From Cheilinus undulatus (taxonomy: Eukaryota > Chordata > Actinopteri > Labriformes > Labridae), in assembly GCF_018320785.1 (NCBI RefSeq), contig NC_054886.1:3843207-3907206 (forward strand): 64,000 nucleotides of DNA, in the 5' to 3' direction. Under the pieces are notes generated by a model that was not told where the DNA came from, did no database searches, and saw only the letters and a list, made by a program, of their open reading frames with translations. Both the position numbers and the translations under genes were made by a program. Of the stretch, positions 47,053 to 58,269 are shown in pieces (the first letter of the stretch is position 1; each line of letters starts with the position of its first letter).

Positions 47053-47397
47053 TAGATTAGTTCTTTTTACATCTTTAATCAGCATCGCAAAGTTCTGGTT
47101 ATTGATAAAATATGGATTTTGTCATAAGTATCAAATGGTACACCATTTGACATTTCACTCTAAAATTAAATTAAACAGGCATTATCATGGACACCTATGG
47201 AAGCATGTGGTACTTTTAATTTATATAATATTTTTTTCTTATGATTATGAAATCAAAACATTTTCTTTCTCTAGTTAGATCTAAATAGTCGAGTAAACAG
47301 TGTTCAAGGCCTGAATGTTGACTGTGAAATTTTCTAACATCAGTGAAAGAACAGAAAAGAGAGAGAGAGAAACACTCCACCACAACAAACACTAAAC

Positions 47398-47470
47398 AGA
47401 GAGCATGTCAAGATACTTCCTATATCTGTCTCATTTCTTGCTAGCCAATCAAACACAGCGTGGTCTGTGA
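47398..47470 (+). promoter_or_regulatory. N5 promoter block: ETS-like ACTTCCT and CCAATCAAACACAGC
   Basis: The CCAAT (47445-47449) lies 77 bases before the ATG. Upstream is gatacttcctatatctg, whose ACTTCCT is an ETS/PU.1-like core. The block is nearly identical in N7 and altered (gtgtcctatatatg) in N6. Confidence 0.6.
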
Positions 47471-47521
47471 AGAGAGAGAAACTGTCAGTTTTCTTTCATT
47501 TAGCAGGAAGATTTGCGCACG

Positions 47522-48924
47522 ATGACATCTGCAGTGTTTGCCTTCATCCTGACGTGTTTGATTGTAGGAGAAACTGGTGAGTTAGGTTTTTATTTCTATC
47601 TGCTTTAAATCACTGTATGCAATGTTTGTATTCAGTGTTTTAAACATTATGTTCTTTGTATTCTCATTTCAGCTCAGACAGTTGCTCTGGAGTCGCCTTC
47701 ATCTGTTCATCATGAGAGACAAGAAACTGGAGAGAGTCTGACTTTACAATGTGCCTTCAGAAATCACAGTTCTTCACGATTTTATTGGTTCAAGCAACCT
47801 CTTGGAGAGAAACTGAGGCTCATCTGTTCTTTCAACCTACATGGAACCTTTAAAAGTTTTAACGGTGAGTTTAAGGACAATCCACGCTTCACACTGGACA
47901 CTCAAAGCAATATAAATCACTTAACCATCTCAGATTTGCAAATGTCAGACTCTGCAATTTATCACTGCATAGGCTCCGATAGTTTCATACTACAAGTTCT
48001 AGCAACCATCACAGTCAGTGTGAAGGGTTCAGGTGTGAGCGTCCCAGCTCTGGTCCATCAGTCAGAGTCTGAAACCATCCAGCCAGGAGGCTCTGTGACT
48101 CTGAACTGTACAGTCCACACTGGGACCTGTGATGGAGAACACAGTGTTTACTGGTTCAGAAACTCTGAGGAAGCTCATCCAGGACTCATTTACACCCATG
48201 GAGGCAGGAATGATCAGTGTGAGAGGAACCCTCACTCACACACTCACACTTGTGTCTACAACTTGCCCATGAGGAGCCTGAATCTTTCTCATGCTGGGAC
48301 CTACTACTGCGCTGTGGTCTCATGTGGACACATACTGTTTGGAAACGGGACCAAGCTGGACTTTGGAGGTGAGTTTCTTCATTGATGTGTCTGTGCCCCT
48401 GTTATTTACTCAAAGCCAGTTTTTACAACCAGTTTCCTCAATTTAATTTGCCATTGTTTGTCTTTTTTGTGAAATTATCACCCATTTTTGACACATTTTA
48501 ACACCCTTCATAACCGTATGCTACTAATAAACCTTGTTTCTGCTTTTAACACATTGATGCTAATTTTTGAATCCAGTTCACCACCTTTTCTGCCCATTTG
48601 TGCCTCTCAACTCAATTTTTCCATCTGTTCATCCCATTTTACCTCATTTTTACATCAATTTCTGCCCCGTTTGACTCATTTTTGACACTATCTACCCCTT
48701 GTAACACTTTTTACACCCAATTTTGCCCATTTTAACCCTTTCCCGCCAGATTTTGCGTCTTTTAAACCATTATAATTAAAATCCCATTTCACCACATTTT
48801 CTGCCAATTTTTGTCTTTTTCTTTCTTTCTTTTTACCCATTTTAATTCTTTTTTTTATGAAAGAAGTTTATATTTCCTAAAAAGGCTGTTTACTACAGCA
48901 GGCTTTGATAATTTTTATTTATTT

Positions 48925-48957
<33 letters not shown>

Positions 48958-50194
48958 ACATGGTTGTCCTAGCTTAATTTACAATGGACCAAGATCTTTC
49001 TGACTCTAGGGGCCCCAGAAAGCTCTCCATCCAGTTTTTGCCACTTTTCATATTTTTTTTTGGCCATTTTAAGCTCTTTCATAACGTTTTGCTACTAATC
49101 AATTATATTGTCACTTTTAACCTGTTTTTGCTGATTTTAAAATCCAGTTCACCACCTTTTCTGCCCATTTGTGCCTCTTAACTCAATTTTGCCACTTTTC
49201 AATCAAATTTTACCTCACTTTTGCGCCAATTTCTGCCTCTTTTGACTCATTTTTACCACTATCTACTCCTTGTCCCACTTTTTACGCCCAGTTTTGCCAC
49301 TTGAAACCCTTTTCCACCATATTTTTTCTGCCAGTTTTTGCTGCCTTCTGACACTTTTAAACCATTTTGGCCTTCATAAACCCATACTTGCTACGATTAA
49401 AATCCCATTTCACCACTGCTTCAGCCTATTTTTGCCACTTTTTAAACCCATTTTAATACCATTTTAATCAAAGAGATTTGCATTCCTTAAATGGCTTTTT
49501 ATTACAACATGCTTTGATAAGAGTGATTATTCTTCCTTTAAAAAAATACATGGTGCAGCTTAACTTTACAATGGACCAAGATTGGGCCCCAAATTTGGCA
49601 GAGCCCCAGAAAACTCCTACCTTTATCCCCTCCTTATGGGCGGCCCTGATCCCACATGAGAACTCTCTAATCAGACTAAACACAGATATAAAGCTCTGAG
49701 CTCGGCTTCTTCTGTCTGACTGTACCCACAGATGAGGTGAGCTCTGGTGTCTTGGTGTATTCTCTGAGTGGAGCTTTGATATCTGCAGTTATCCTGATAG
49801 TTGTCCTGGCCTTCTTATTGTACAAGATGAACAAAAGAATCCACTTCTTATCTCAAGGTATGATCACTAACACTGTTAGTATCTTCCTGTTTTCACTAAG
49901 TCTTCATTCTGAATTCAAGAGTGATTTCTGTGTTTCACCATCAGAGATACAAGCAAGATTTTCAGCTCCCTCCACAACAAACATGGAGGTAAGAGGATTA
50001 GAAATATTTCGTGGCTTCTTTTCTACATATTTGAAGGTTCACTTTGTGACGGACTTTTACTCTTTGTTTTCCAGGGTAACAGAGGAGCAGACGACGTCTG
50101 TTATGCCGCTCTGAGCATTAACCTGCCCAACACATCAAGAAGACAGAGGAACACAGCCAGAGATGAATGTGTGTATTCCAGTGTGAGGCAGTAG
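47522..50194 (+). CDS. nitr: NITR N5, complete inhibitory-type receptor (five exons)
   Basis: A predicted 346-residue NITR and the best-preserved member of the third group. Exons are 47522-47576 (leader MTSAVFAFILTCLIVGET), 47673-48368 (V+I), 49732-49857 (transmembrane), 49945-49988 and 50075-50194 (tail). V: TLQCAF, FYWFKQ, FKDNPRF, SAIYHC, with a J-like end reduced to LATITVSV. I: six cysteines (NCT, GTC, DQC, HTC, YYC, VSC), VYWFRN, AGTYYCAVVSC and FGNGTKL. Membrane segment: VLVYSLSGALISAVILIVVLAFLLY. The tail has VCYAAL, a V-x-Y-x-x-L ITIM, and CVYSSV. Inhibitory function is inferred from the family. Intron 2 contains a TTTTTGCCA-type satellite (48395-49470) shared with N6. Confidence 0.9.
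48395..49470. repeat. degenerate TTTTTGCCA satellite in N5 intron 2
   Basis: Irregular repeats of tttgcccatttt, tgccacttttaaccc and tctgcccatt at about 20-base spacing, including a poly(A) run at about 48926-48955. It is followed by a conserved module (ttaactttacaatggacca ... gggcggccctg) at about 49560-49650. Confidence 0.75.
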
Positions 50195-50424
50195 AAATCA
50201 GTGTTTTAATGGATGTTGGAGCAGATTTGGTGACTTTTGAGAATCAAATCTTCTGCTGCAAAGAACCTTTTTTGCTCTTGTCCGGCCATGAACCTGGACC
50301 CCCTGATCTAAGGACTGCACCAACACCAAGCAACATTTGATTTTTAGTTTGATATGTAGTAAATATGTGACAGTTTAATGGTTGAGGTTTTCAGGATGAA
50401 TTTGTCATGTTTTACAAAAGGAAT

Positions 50425-50430
50425 AATAAA
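50425..50430 (+). terminator. N5 poly(A) signal AATAAA
   Basis: AATAAA lies 231 bases after the N5 stop. A second one follows at about 50458. Confidence 0.5.
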
Positions 50431-50464
50431 CTGCCTTTGTACTTTTCATGTTTTTATTAAATAA

Positions 50465-51000
50465 AAGGTTTGATAAATGAATCATTTACACAATTTTAGT
50501 AGGACATACACTAGCAAGGATGCAGTGACTCATTTAATGCAGACTAAGTGTGTATTATGAGATGAATGATGAGGTTTGTGGTGTTTGGCTGGTCTGGGAC
50601 GAGCAATGAGGCTCTGCAGAGGGACTCAGGATGGGGGTCTGGTCTGTGTGATCTGATCTCAGACTGTGCCCAGGATTTGATATAAGGGTGAGGTGAACAG
50701 CTGAGTAGGGAGGGATGGGAAAGAGGTCACTGAAGTGGAGGGGGACGATCACTCTTTTATGAGTGCATTATTAACCCTTTGGGGTCCACGATCAACCTGG
50801 CGTGATTTCATCATCTTTGTCACATTAAAGCATGAAAACAAAACCACATTTTGCACTGCAATCAGTCAGTGTGGAAAGTGGGATTTTTTAACCTTTCTCA
50901 GTTTTTGTTTGATGTCAATAGGCCAAGTTAAACAGGAAATATGATCATTTGAATTTGATCTAAAATTTAATTTTACACAGCAGTTGCACCGCACTGTACA
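50465..51000. other. N5-N6 intergenic, no gene recognised
   Basis: No exon or clear repeat seen. Confidence 0.4.
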
Positions 51001-51003
51001 GCA

Positions 51004-51752
51004 GTGGTTCTCAACATAGGGGTTGGGACCCCTTTGAGGGTCATGAGACACTGAGAGGGGGTCTCCAGATGCCTTAAGAAACACTGAGAATATTTTCTAA
51101 GTAACACATTTGCCACTTTACACCAATTTTGCCAAATTTAACCCATTTTCATCACTTTTTCCCAAGAATTTTTGCCAATTTTAACACATTTTTACTACTT
51201 AAAATCCATTTTTGCCCATTAACTCTTGTTTTTCCATCGCCTGTTCTTGCAACCTCTAAACTAATTCTTGCCACTTTATGCCTATTGTTGCCTCTGCAGG
51301 CCCACTACTGCCCCTATAAATCCACTACTTTTTACCTACACCCATGTATGCCCATTTTCAAATGTGGTAACATTTCACTGTTTTTTATGCCCATTTTTGC
51401 CACTTTAACCCATTTTTGGCTTAATTGCTGCAAATTGTGTTGGATTTTTGACACTTCTAACCCATTTCTGCTACTTTGAAAATTCAATTTCACCTTCTTT
51501 TCCACCAATTCTTGTCATTTTTAACTCATTTCAAGCAATGTTGACTCTGTTTTTAATTAAAGGATTTACGGTACAAATAAAAAAATACATTTGCTGCTTT
51601 GATAAGTGTGGTTATTCTTCAGGTTAAATATAAAATATAGATATCACAGCTTAACTTTATAGTGGACCATGATTTTGCTGATCTCCATGGGTCCCCAGTT
51701 TTGCTGGGCCCCGGGAAGATCTCCCGTTTATCCCCCTTTATGGACGGCCCTG
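51004..51752. repeat. hAT-like end plus TTTTTGCCA satellite and GGGCGGCCCTG-type module
   Basis: It starts cagtggttctcaacatagggg, continues with a TTTTGCC array (51105-51540) and ends with ttaactttatagtggacca ... tatggacggccctg. The same array-plus-module order occurs in intron 2 of N5 and of N6. Confidence 0.6.
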
Positions 51753-52365
51753 TCTGCAAATTTAACTTGCGATTCTTTTTTTTAGGTGAAATGTGTAAAA
51801 TTGGGAATATCAACATCTGACAGTCAATTCTAGATTGCAGTGCTCATTTCTCTGGTCCATCTCTGTTACCATAGAAACATGCAAAATGCAAAAATTCAAG
51901 GTAAGATGGCGGTGTCCATGGAGGGGAACCTCCCTATGTATGAATAAAAGGCTAAGTCTGTGTGTATTATCATATATTATATTTAGGTGATTAACAGTAG
52001 TTTAGATAAACCTTCTCATAAATATTATGTTTCATTTTTACTAAGTTTGTTCCTCTTAATGCAGCTCGGCTAAATATTACACACTGCATACACTTTAACT
52101 TCCTCATTTTATGTATTTTGAACAAACAAGTAATAAATCATTCTGTATTATAATGAACATAATATTAAAGAGATGAAACTTTAACTGTTCCTCCCTGTGA
52201 GCCAGACCTGTGCTAAGATGACATTATTTATTTATCTATCTTTATTTATCTACTTCAATCCCTGTCATAAATCTACCGATTTGTTGAACTTAAAGTTTTA
52301 TACCAATCATCTTTAAACTAGGGCTGAAAAATTCTGAAAAAACATTCTACTATTATTTTGACTCC
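51753..52365. other. AT-rich spacer, no gene recognised
   Basis: No feature supported. Confidence 0.4.
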
Positions 52366-53095
52366 TTTTGCAGATGCAAGGGCACATTCACACCAGAGCT
52401 GTTTGGTCTGCTTTAAATAAACTCTGGTCTGTTTTCCTGAATAGTCCAGTCTTTTGGAGTGGTGTGAAAGCTCACACGGACTCTGGTGCAAACCAACAAG
52501 CGGTCTCTGGTCCATTTCCAAACAAACCCTGGTGTGGTTCGTTTGAGGTGTGAAAACAAAGCGGACCAACTTGTGAACCAAAGGCAGGAAGTGGCATAAA
52601 GCGTAATGATTAGTGGACTTTTATGTGATTTAATACACTCAAATATATGTTCGTACCTCACTTGGCGTCTGTGTAGCCATAGCAACACCTTGTAGTCTCT
52701 CGTTCACATGTTGGCTTGCCTTTTTCTTCGTTGCTGATTTATTCATCTCACGCAAAGAACGACATGCTGGACAGATCACCACCTCACTGACTGCTCGTAA
52801 TGCCCCAGTGTAAACGCAGAAACCTCAAGACAGCATACATTCTGTTTTTTTCATTGTTTAATTGGGCAGAAGAGATGGATTTCCACTTTCGTCTTGTTCT
52901 ACGCCTTCTTTTTCGTCTTCGTCGCCGTTGGTCTGTGACGACAGCACCCCTAATGGGCAGAGGTTGTAGGTGTTCTGGCAGTTTGGTCCAACCAAGATCA
53001 GTGTGAATGCAAACCAAACCAAAGGGAAGTGCAACAATGTTGCAATGTCCTATCAAAAGCAGACTGAGTCCCCCAGACTGTCAGGTATGAAAACG
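52366..53095 (-). mobile_element. MITE-like element, reverse orientation of 34453-35065
   Basis: It begins gggcacattcacaccagagc and contains the inverted versions of the shared blocks (cttggcgtctgtgtagccat, ggcaggaagtggcataaagcg). It has no coding sequence of its own that I trust. Confidence 0.65.
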
Positions 53096-53146
53096 GCCAA
53101 AGCCACATCCATTTCCTGAGAGGGGCGGAGTCAGACGGCTCATTAA

Positions 53147-53796
53147 AGACCCTGTAAAGTGAAATCCAAAGTTTTTGTCTTAATACTCTAAAAATGTTGG
53201 AATATGGTTGCTGCAAACAGGTAAAAACTCAGATCTACATTAGACTGAATTCTGGATTTAGGCCATTTCATCTCTTTCCTGGCTTGGTTTCATGTGGGCG
53301 GGGCCAATATGTGGGCTCACGATGTCATGAGCCCACAGTAGAGAATGACCCCGCCCTCCTAATTCTACAATATTGTGGAAGGAAGCAGTCACCTGGAGCA
53401 GGGACTTCTGGTTCATTTTGTGCAAAGGAATTCAGTCTTGTACTCTTGTACCGTTCTATAATGTTCATGTTTCATTGCAAAGTTATAGTTATGCATGTTT
53501 TGTTTTATTGGTTCATGTTTTTAGGGGAAAATATTTTTCCAAGTATGACACCATGAGTGAGGGGGTTAATGCTGCAGACTACCCGTGTCCTGAGTGGGCG
53601 TGGTTTCAGCTCTTTCAACAGACACGCCCACACCATCCTGGAGCAGATTTTACTGACTCATTTTTCTGGATTTGAAGCTGAATTTTACAAACTTGGAGAT
53701 GCTGTATGTGACTGAAATTTGACCTGGGGGTTCATAACACAGTGATCTATTATACAACAAACCTAAATACAGATTTATTTTTACTTTACGGGGTCT
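53147..53796. mobile_element. 650-bp non-autonomous TTAA-target transposon
   Basis: TTAA lies on both sides (53143-53146 and 53797-53800). The ends are inverted: AGACCCTGTAAAGT on the left and ACTTTACGGGGTCT on the right. It splits a dispersed repeat whose uninterrupted copy at 26455-26672 acts as the empty site. TTAA targets point to the piggyBac or Kolobok superfamilies, and I cannot choose between them. Confidence 0.8.
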
Positions 53797-53800
53797 TTAA

Positions 53801-53982
53801 CATTTTAAGCCACAGACACAGAAACAGCTCATTCTGAGCAGGGCTGAAACAGAGGGGTTTTTAGAAATACAAAAACCCAAAACTGGTGTTTTTTTTTTTG
53901 TTGTTGTTGTTTTTTCAGCAACAAACTTCACAGGCATGTCTTAGGGACCTCTGAGACCAATATAAACTTTTCTTAAAGGGGT
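53801..53982. repeat. right half of the dispersed repeat split by the TTAA element
   Basis: It resumes with cattttaagccacagacaca and aligns with 26510-26672 through ctctgagaccaatataaact. The left half is at about 53100-53142. Confidence 0.75.
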
Positions 53983-54330
53983 GTAATATTGCAACTGCTG
54001 CAATTTTCACTGTAATTTTCAAATTGCAGTAGTTGTTCATTTCTGTTGTATGGGCCTGGAAGCTAGGCTATACAGTGTAACAGATGGGTTCGGTTTCTCT
54101 GTGGAATTTAGTTTTGGTTGATTTGGGCCTCAAAACAATGTTGGCTCAAATGTACCCACTATCAAAGGGCTTGATTTTTTACCCAGAAAGCTTCTGTGTT
54201 TTTGTCACTATTTTGCAATGCAAGAGTATGTAACTGGTGGCCAAAGTTCACATCCCAAAATAGTGACATATAAACATAAACTTTAGGGGTAAAAAAAAAA
54301 TAACATGCTTCAAAATATTTTCAGTAGTGT

Positions 54331-54594
54331 GTGCTTTTGAGCCAACATTATTTTGGGGCCCACACTGCCAAAGGTACCAAAAGCTGCTTCAGTGACCATG
54401 GTGTTGCTGTGCTTGATTGGCCAGCAATCTGGCCTGACCTGAACCCCATACAGAATCTATGGGGTATTGTCAAGAGGAGGATGAGAGACACCAGACCCAA
54501 CAATGCAGATGACCTGAAGGCTGCTATCAAAGCAACCTGGGCTTCAGTTACACCTGAGCAGTGCCACAGGCTGATCGCCTCCATGCCGCATTGA
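54331..54594 (+). pseudogene. mariner/Tc1-type transposase C-terminal fragment
   Basis: An open frame with LDWPAIWPDLNPIQNLWGIVKRRMRDTRPNNADDLKAAI in register (third acidic block altered) ends in HRLIASMPH. It is followed by typical 3' sequence and an end-like tattctaatttttttagatg at about 54880-54902. The upstream two-thirds is missing. Confidence 0.75.
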
Positions 54595-54910
54595 TGCAGT
54601 AATTCATGCAAAGGAGGCCAAACCAAGTATTGAAGGCATAGAAATTAACCTACTTTTCAGAAACCTGACATTTCTGTTTAAAATATCCCTTTTTATTGAT
54701 CTTATGTAATATTCTAATTTTCTGAGACACTCAGTTTTGGGTTTTCTTATCTGTAAGCCACAATCATCAACATTTCAAGAAATAAAGACTTGAAATATTT
54801 CACTCTATGTGCTATGGGTCTATATAATATATGGGTTTCACTTTCTAAAATGAGTGACAAAACTTGAACTTTTTCATGATATTCTAATTTTTTTAGATGT
54901 ACCTGTATAG

Positions 54911-55407
54911 CAGGGGTGTCCAAACTTTGTCCTCTTAACAATGGTGGGCCCACTTCTCACTTCTCTTCCCTATCCTGAGGATTGTAAAGTCAGTAAAACC
55001 AAACTTTTGATGGTTAAGATGTGTAATTAGGTATAGTTAAATGGCTAGTTAATGGCTGACAAAGCAAATAACCAATCATTTTAAGGATTTCAGGGAGACC
55101 AGTCAGATCTTAGGGTGCCCTGGTCTGCCCCTAAAACACAATCCATACCCCTATTGGCCTTCATGATCCATCAGGCATTCAAAATATTGTTAATATGTTG
55201 GTTGCCATATGTTTTCAGATCAATCAATTCGTCTTGTCAAAATGTTTGTTTACAGAAATAGCATGGTAGCAGTACAACACAGTCAAGCACAAGCTTCATG
55301 TTCAAACGTGGGCCTTATTTTATTTAATGTTTAGAATTTGCTGCAGGCCAATCAAAAATGGACCACGGACCACATTTGGCTGCTGCACCATAGTTTGGAC
55401 ACCCCTG
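54911..55407. mobile_element. non-autonomous hAT element with 8-bp target duplication
   Basis: The termini CAGGGGTGTCCAAACT and AGTTTGGACACCCCTG are inverted. The flanks ctgtatag (54903-54910) and ctgtgtag (55408-55415) form an 8-bp duplication with one change. It inserted at the very end of the mariner fragment. Confidence 0.85.
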
Positions 55408-55415
55408 CTGTGTAG

Positions 55416-55977
55416 CCTAGCTCCCTGGCACAAACCATACAACCAGCAAGTCCTTCTATGAGGACCAATGCTCACTGAAATCACTGTAGGCTAAAGCAAC
55501 TACTACTGCTATGTACCTCAATGACCCAACTTCAAAAATACTGGAATATCCCTTTAATAGCTGTAACTCATAATGCCATTGAATCTAACTGTTACTCAGC
55601 ATTAGTATCTACTGAAGCTGTTTAAAGAAGCTCTCTCTTTAGAGGTCGTTGGATGAGAAGCTGTAATGAAGGCCTGTCAGGTGATGTGACTGGGCCAGCC
55701 ATCTGTCATTCTAGGGAAACAATCAGTGGGCTGCACCCCATGCTATGTAGCCTGGAGAAGAGCAATGAAAGGAAAAAATCACAGATAATTTCACCCATGA
55801 GAAAAAAGCCCAGAAAGCCAAATAACCAGCTCTGCTGTGGCCACAGGTGAGCTCTGCTACCTTCATCTCTGCAGTGGAATAAACAGTTATGAGAGAGAAT
55901 ACCACACTGACAAAGCCACAACACTAAAACAGCGAGCATGTCAGTGTGTGTCCTATATATGCTCCATCTACTGTTAG
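55416..55977. other. N6 upstream region
   Basis: About 55480-55560 is the AAATACTGGAATATCCCTTT dispersed repeat. From about 55890 the sequence becomes homologous to the upstream region of N5 and N7. Confidence 0.45.
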
Positions 55978-55995
55978 CCAATCAAATGCAGCGAG
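55978..55995 (+). promoter_or_regulatory. N6 core promoter (CCAATCAAATGCAGC)
   Basis: The CCAAT is 78 bases before the ATG. The ETS-like ACTTCCT of N5 and N7 is changed here to gtgtcct. Confidence 0.6.
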
Positions 55996-56055
55996 GTCTT
56001 TGAAGCGGTGGGAAACTTTCAGTATTCTTCCATTCAGCACGAAGATTTCAGAGCG

Positions 56056-57893
56056 ATGACTTCTTCAGAGTTTGTCTCCATCCTGGCTTGTTTGGTCCTG
56101 GGGGTTCTTGGTGAGTTAAGCTGTTATTGCTTATTTAATTTGGTTTATGCGATCTTATTCAGTGTGAGTAAGGTTTTCAATATTTTGTTCTCATTTCAGC
56201 CCAGACAGTTAATCTGACATCGTCTTCATCTGTCCGCCATGAGAGACGAGAAACTGGAGAGAGTCTGACTTTACAATGCGTCTCCAAACAAAACAGTGTT
56301 CCATGGCTTTACTGGTTCAAGCAAACTCTTGGAGAGAAACCCAGACCCATTTCTACTATTGGCAGATATGGAACAGATCAAAGTTTCCTTGGTGAATTTA
56401 AGGACAATCCACGCTTCACACTGGATTTTCAAAACAATAAAAATGACTTAACCATCTCAGATCTGCAAATGTCAGACTCAGCCATTTATCACTGCATAGG
56501 TTCAAAAATCTCTGTGTTAGAAATTCTAGCAACAATCACAGTCAGTGTGAAGGGTTCAGGTGTGAGCGTCCCAGCTCTGGTCCATCAGTCAGAGTCTGAA
56601 ACCATCCAGCCAGGAGGCTCTGTGACTCTGAACTGTACAGTCCACACTGGGACCTACTACTGCACTGTGGTCTCATGTGGAGACAGGACCAAGCTGGACT
56701 TTGGAGGTGAGTTTCTTCATTGATATGGCTGTGCCTCTGTTATTTACTCAAAACCACATTTTATAACCAGTTTTCCCCAATTTTAATTACCATTTTCCAT
56801 CTTTATTGTGAAATTTTCACCCCTTTTTGGAACATTTTAACCCCTTCATAACTTTATGCCACAAATAAAAGATATTGTTTCTACTTTTAACCCATTTGCT
56901 AATTTTTGAATCCAGTTCACCACCTTTTCTGCCCATTTTTGCCTTTTAACTACATTTTTTTACTTTTTAATCCCATTTTACCTCATGTTGACCTACTGTT
57001 GTCACTATCTACCCCCTTTCATACTTTATATGCCCAATTTTGACAATTTTAACCCCTTTTCAAAAGTTTTTTTCTGTTGGTTTTTGCTGCTTTCAAACCA
57101 TTTTGGCCTCTTTTAATCCATATCTGCTACAATCAAAAGCCTTTTTCACCACCTTTCTGCCTATTTTTGCCTTTTCCAACCCTTTTTTAACTCTGTTTTA
57201 AGCAACAAAGTTTAAATTTCTTAAAAGGCTTTTTACTACAGCATGCTTTGATAAGGGTGATTTTTGGTCATTTAAAAAATAAATGGTTATCACAGCTTAA
57301 TTTACAATGGACCCAGACTTCTCTGGCCTCTATGGCTCCAGAAAGCTCTGCCCTTTATCCCTCCTTATGGGAAACCTTGATCCCACATGAGAACTCTGTA
57401 ATCAGACTAAACACAGATATAAAGCTCTGAGCTCGGCTTCTTCTGTCTGACTGTACCCACAGATGAGGTGAGCTCTGGTGTCTTGGTGTATTCTCTGAGT
57501 GGAGCTTTGATATTTAAGACTGTCCTGATAGTTGTCCTGGTCATGAAGAACAAGAGAAACAGCAGGAAATCTGATGGTAGTATTATTTATTCTCTAAAGC
57601 TTGTTTGACTTTCATGGCCTTTGTTAAAATACATTTTTCTTTGTGTCTCAATCAGAGTCTTCCTCCACCACCACAGCAGAGGTGAATCCAAATATCTCAC
57701 ATTTAATGACTGTTAATGTGTTACCAAATATTGGCTGCATATTGAATACTTGCTTGAATAAAATCTATTTTGTTACCAGGATTACCAAAACCTCCAGCAG
57801 CTCTATCCTGCTGCAGTCAACGTGGCCAAGAGATCAAGAAGACAGAGAGATCTGACCTGGAGTGAATGTGTGTACCACACCTTAAGGAAGTAA
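56056..57893 (+). CDS. nitr: NITR N6, open frame, I domain mostly deleted, lysine in membrane segment
   Basis: Five exons join to 271 residues: 56056-56110 (leader MTSSEFVSILACLVLGVL), 56200-56706, 57463-57576, 57656-57681 and 57780-57893. The V domain is complete (TLQCVS, LYWFKQ, FKDNPRF, SAIYHC). The I domain starts like N5 but jumps from VHTGT straight to YYCTVVSCGD, an in-frame loss of 174 bases bounded by the 9-bp repeat CTGGGACCT. Another 15-base loss removes FGNG. The membrane segment reads LSGALIFKTVLIVVLVM, with a Lys in mid-bilayer where N5 has SAV, and is 4 residues shorter. The usual ITIM is replaced by LYPAAV, while CVYHTL remains (YxxL). All splice sites and phases are intact. 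It may be an activating or decoy receptor, or a pseudogene still lacking a stop. I favour a real but altered receptor. Confidence 0.75.
56745..57200. repeat. TTTTTGCCA satellite in N6 intron 2
   Basis: Same words and position as in N5 intron 2 but half the length. The module ttaatttacaatggaccca ... ccttatgggaaacc follows at about 57298-57380. Confidence 0.7.
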
Positions 57894-58199
57894 AACCTGA
57901 CATGTTACATCTGAGCTTTGTTCTAAAGGAAGCAGATTTTCTACGTCACTCTTTTACTGTTGAAAGTGAATTTAGATCTTTGTTCCTTTCAGAAAATGTA
58001 AAACTTTGAGTCCTTCTCTGAATTTAACCCATTCATGTCTGCAGTGGTATTTTATGATTTCCTTTATAGCAACTTTTGTTCAAAGTAGAGCTTTACATTT
58101 TTCTGAATTCTAGTCAGGACATGTGTTTTGCCTATTTCAATTCATTTACATTATATAGGATTATCTAAAAATAATCACCACTATCTGCTGAATTTCCCC

Positions 58200-58205
58200 A
58201 ATAAA
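58200..58205 (+). terminator. possible N6 poly(A) signal
   Basis: AATAAA lies 307 bases after the N6 stop. Others occur nearby (about 58261), so the choice is uncertain. Confidence 0.35.
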
Positions 58206-58269
58206 CTATCATAAATTGTGGTTATATTCCCATGTTTGCAATTTAATATTTTATATTTCTAAATAAAAA

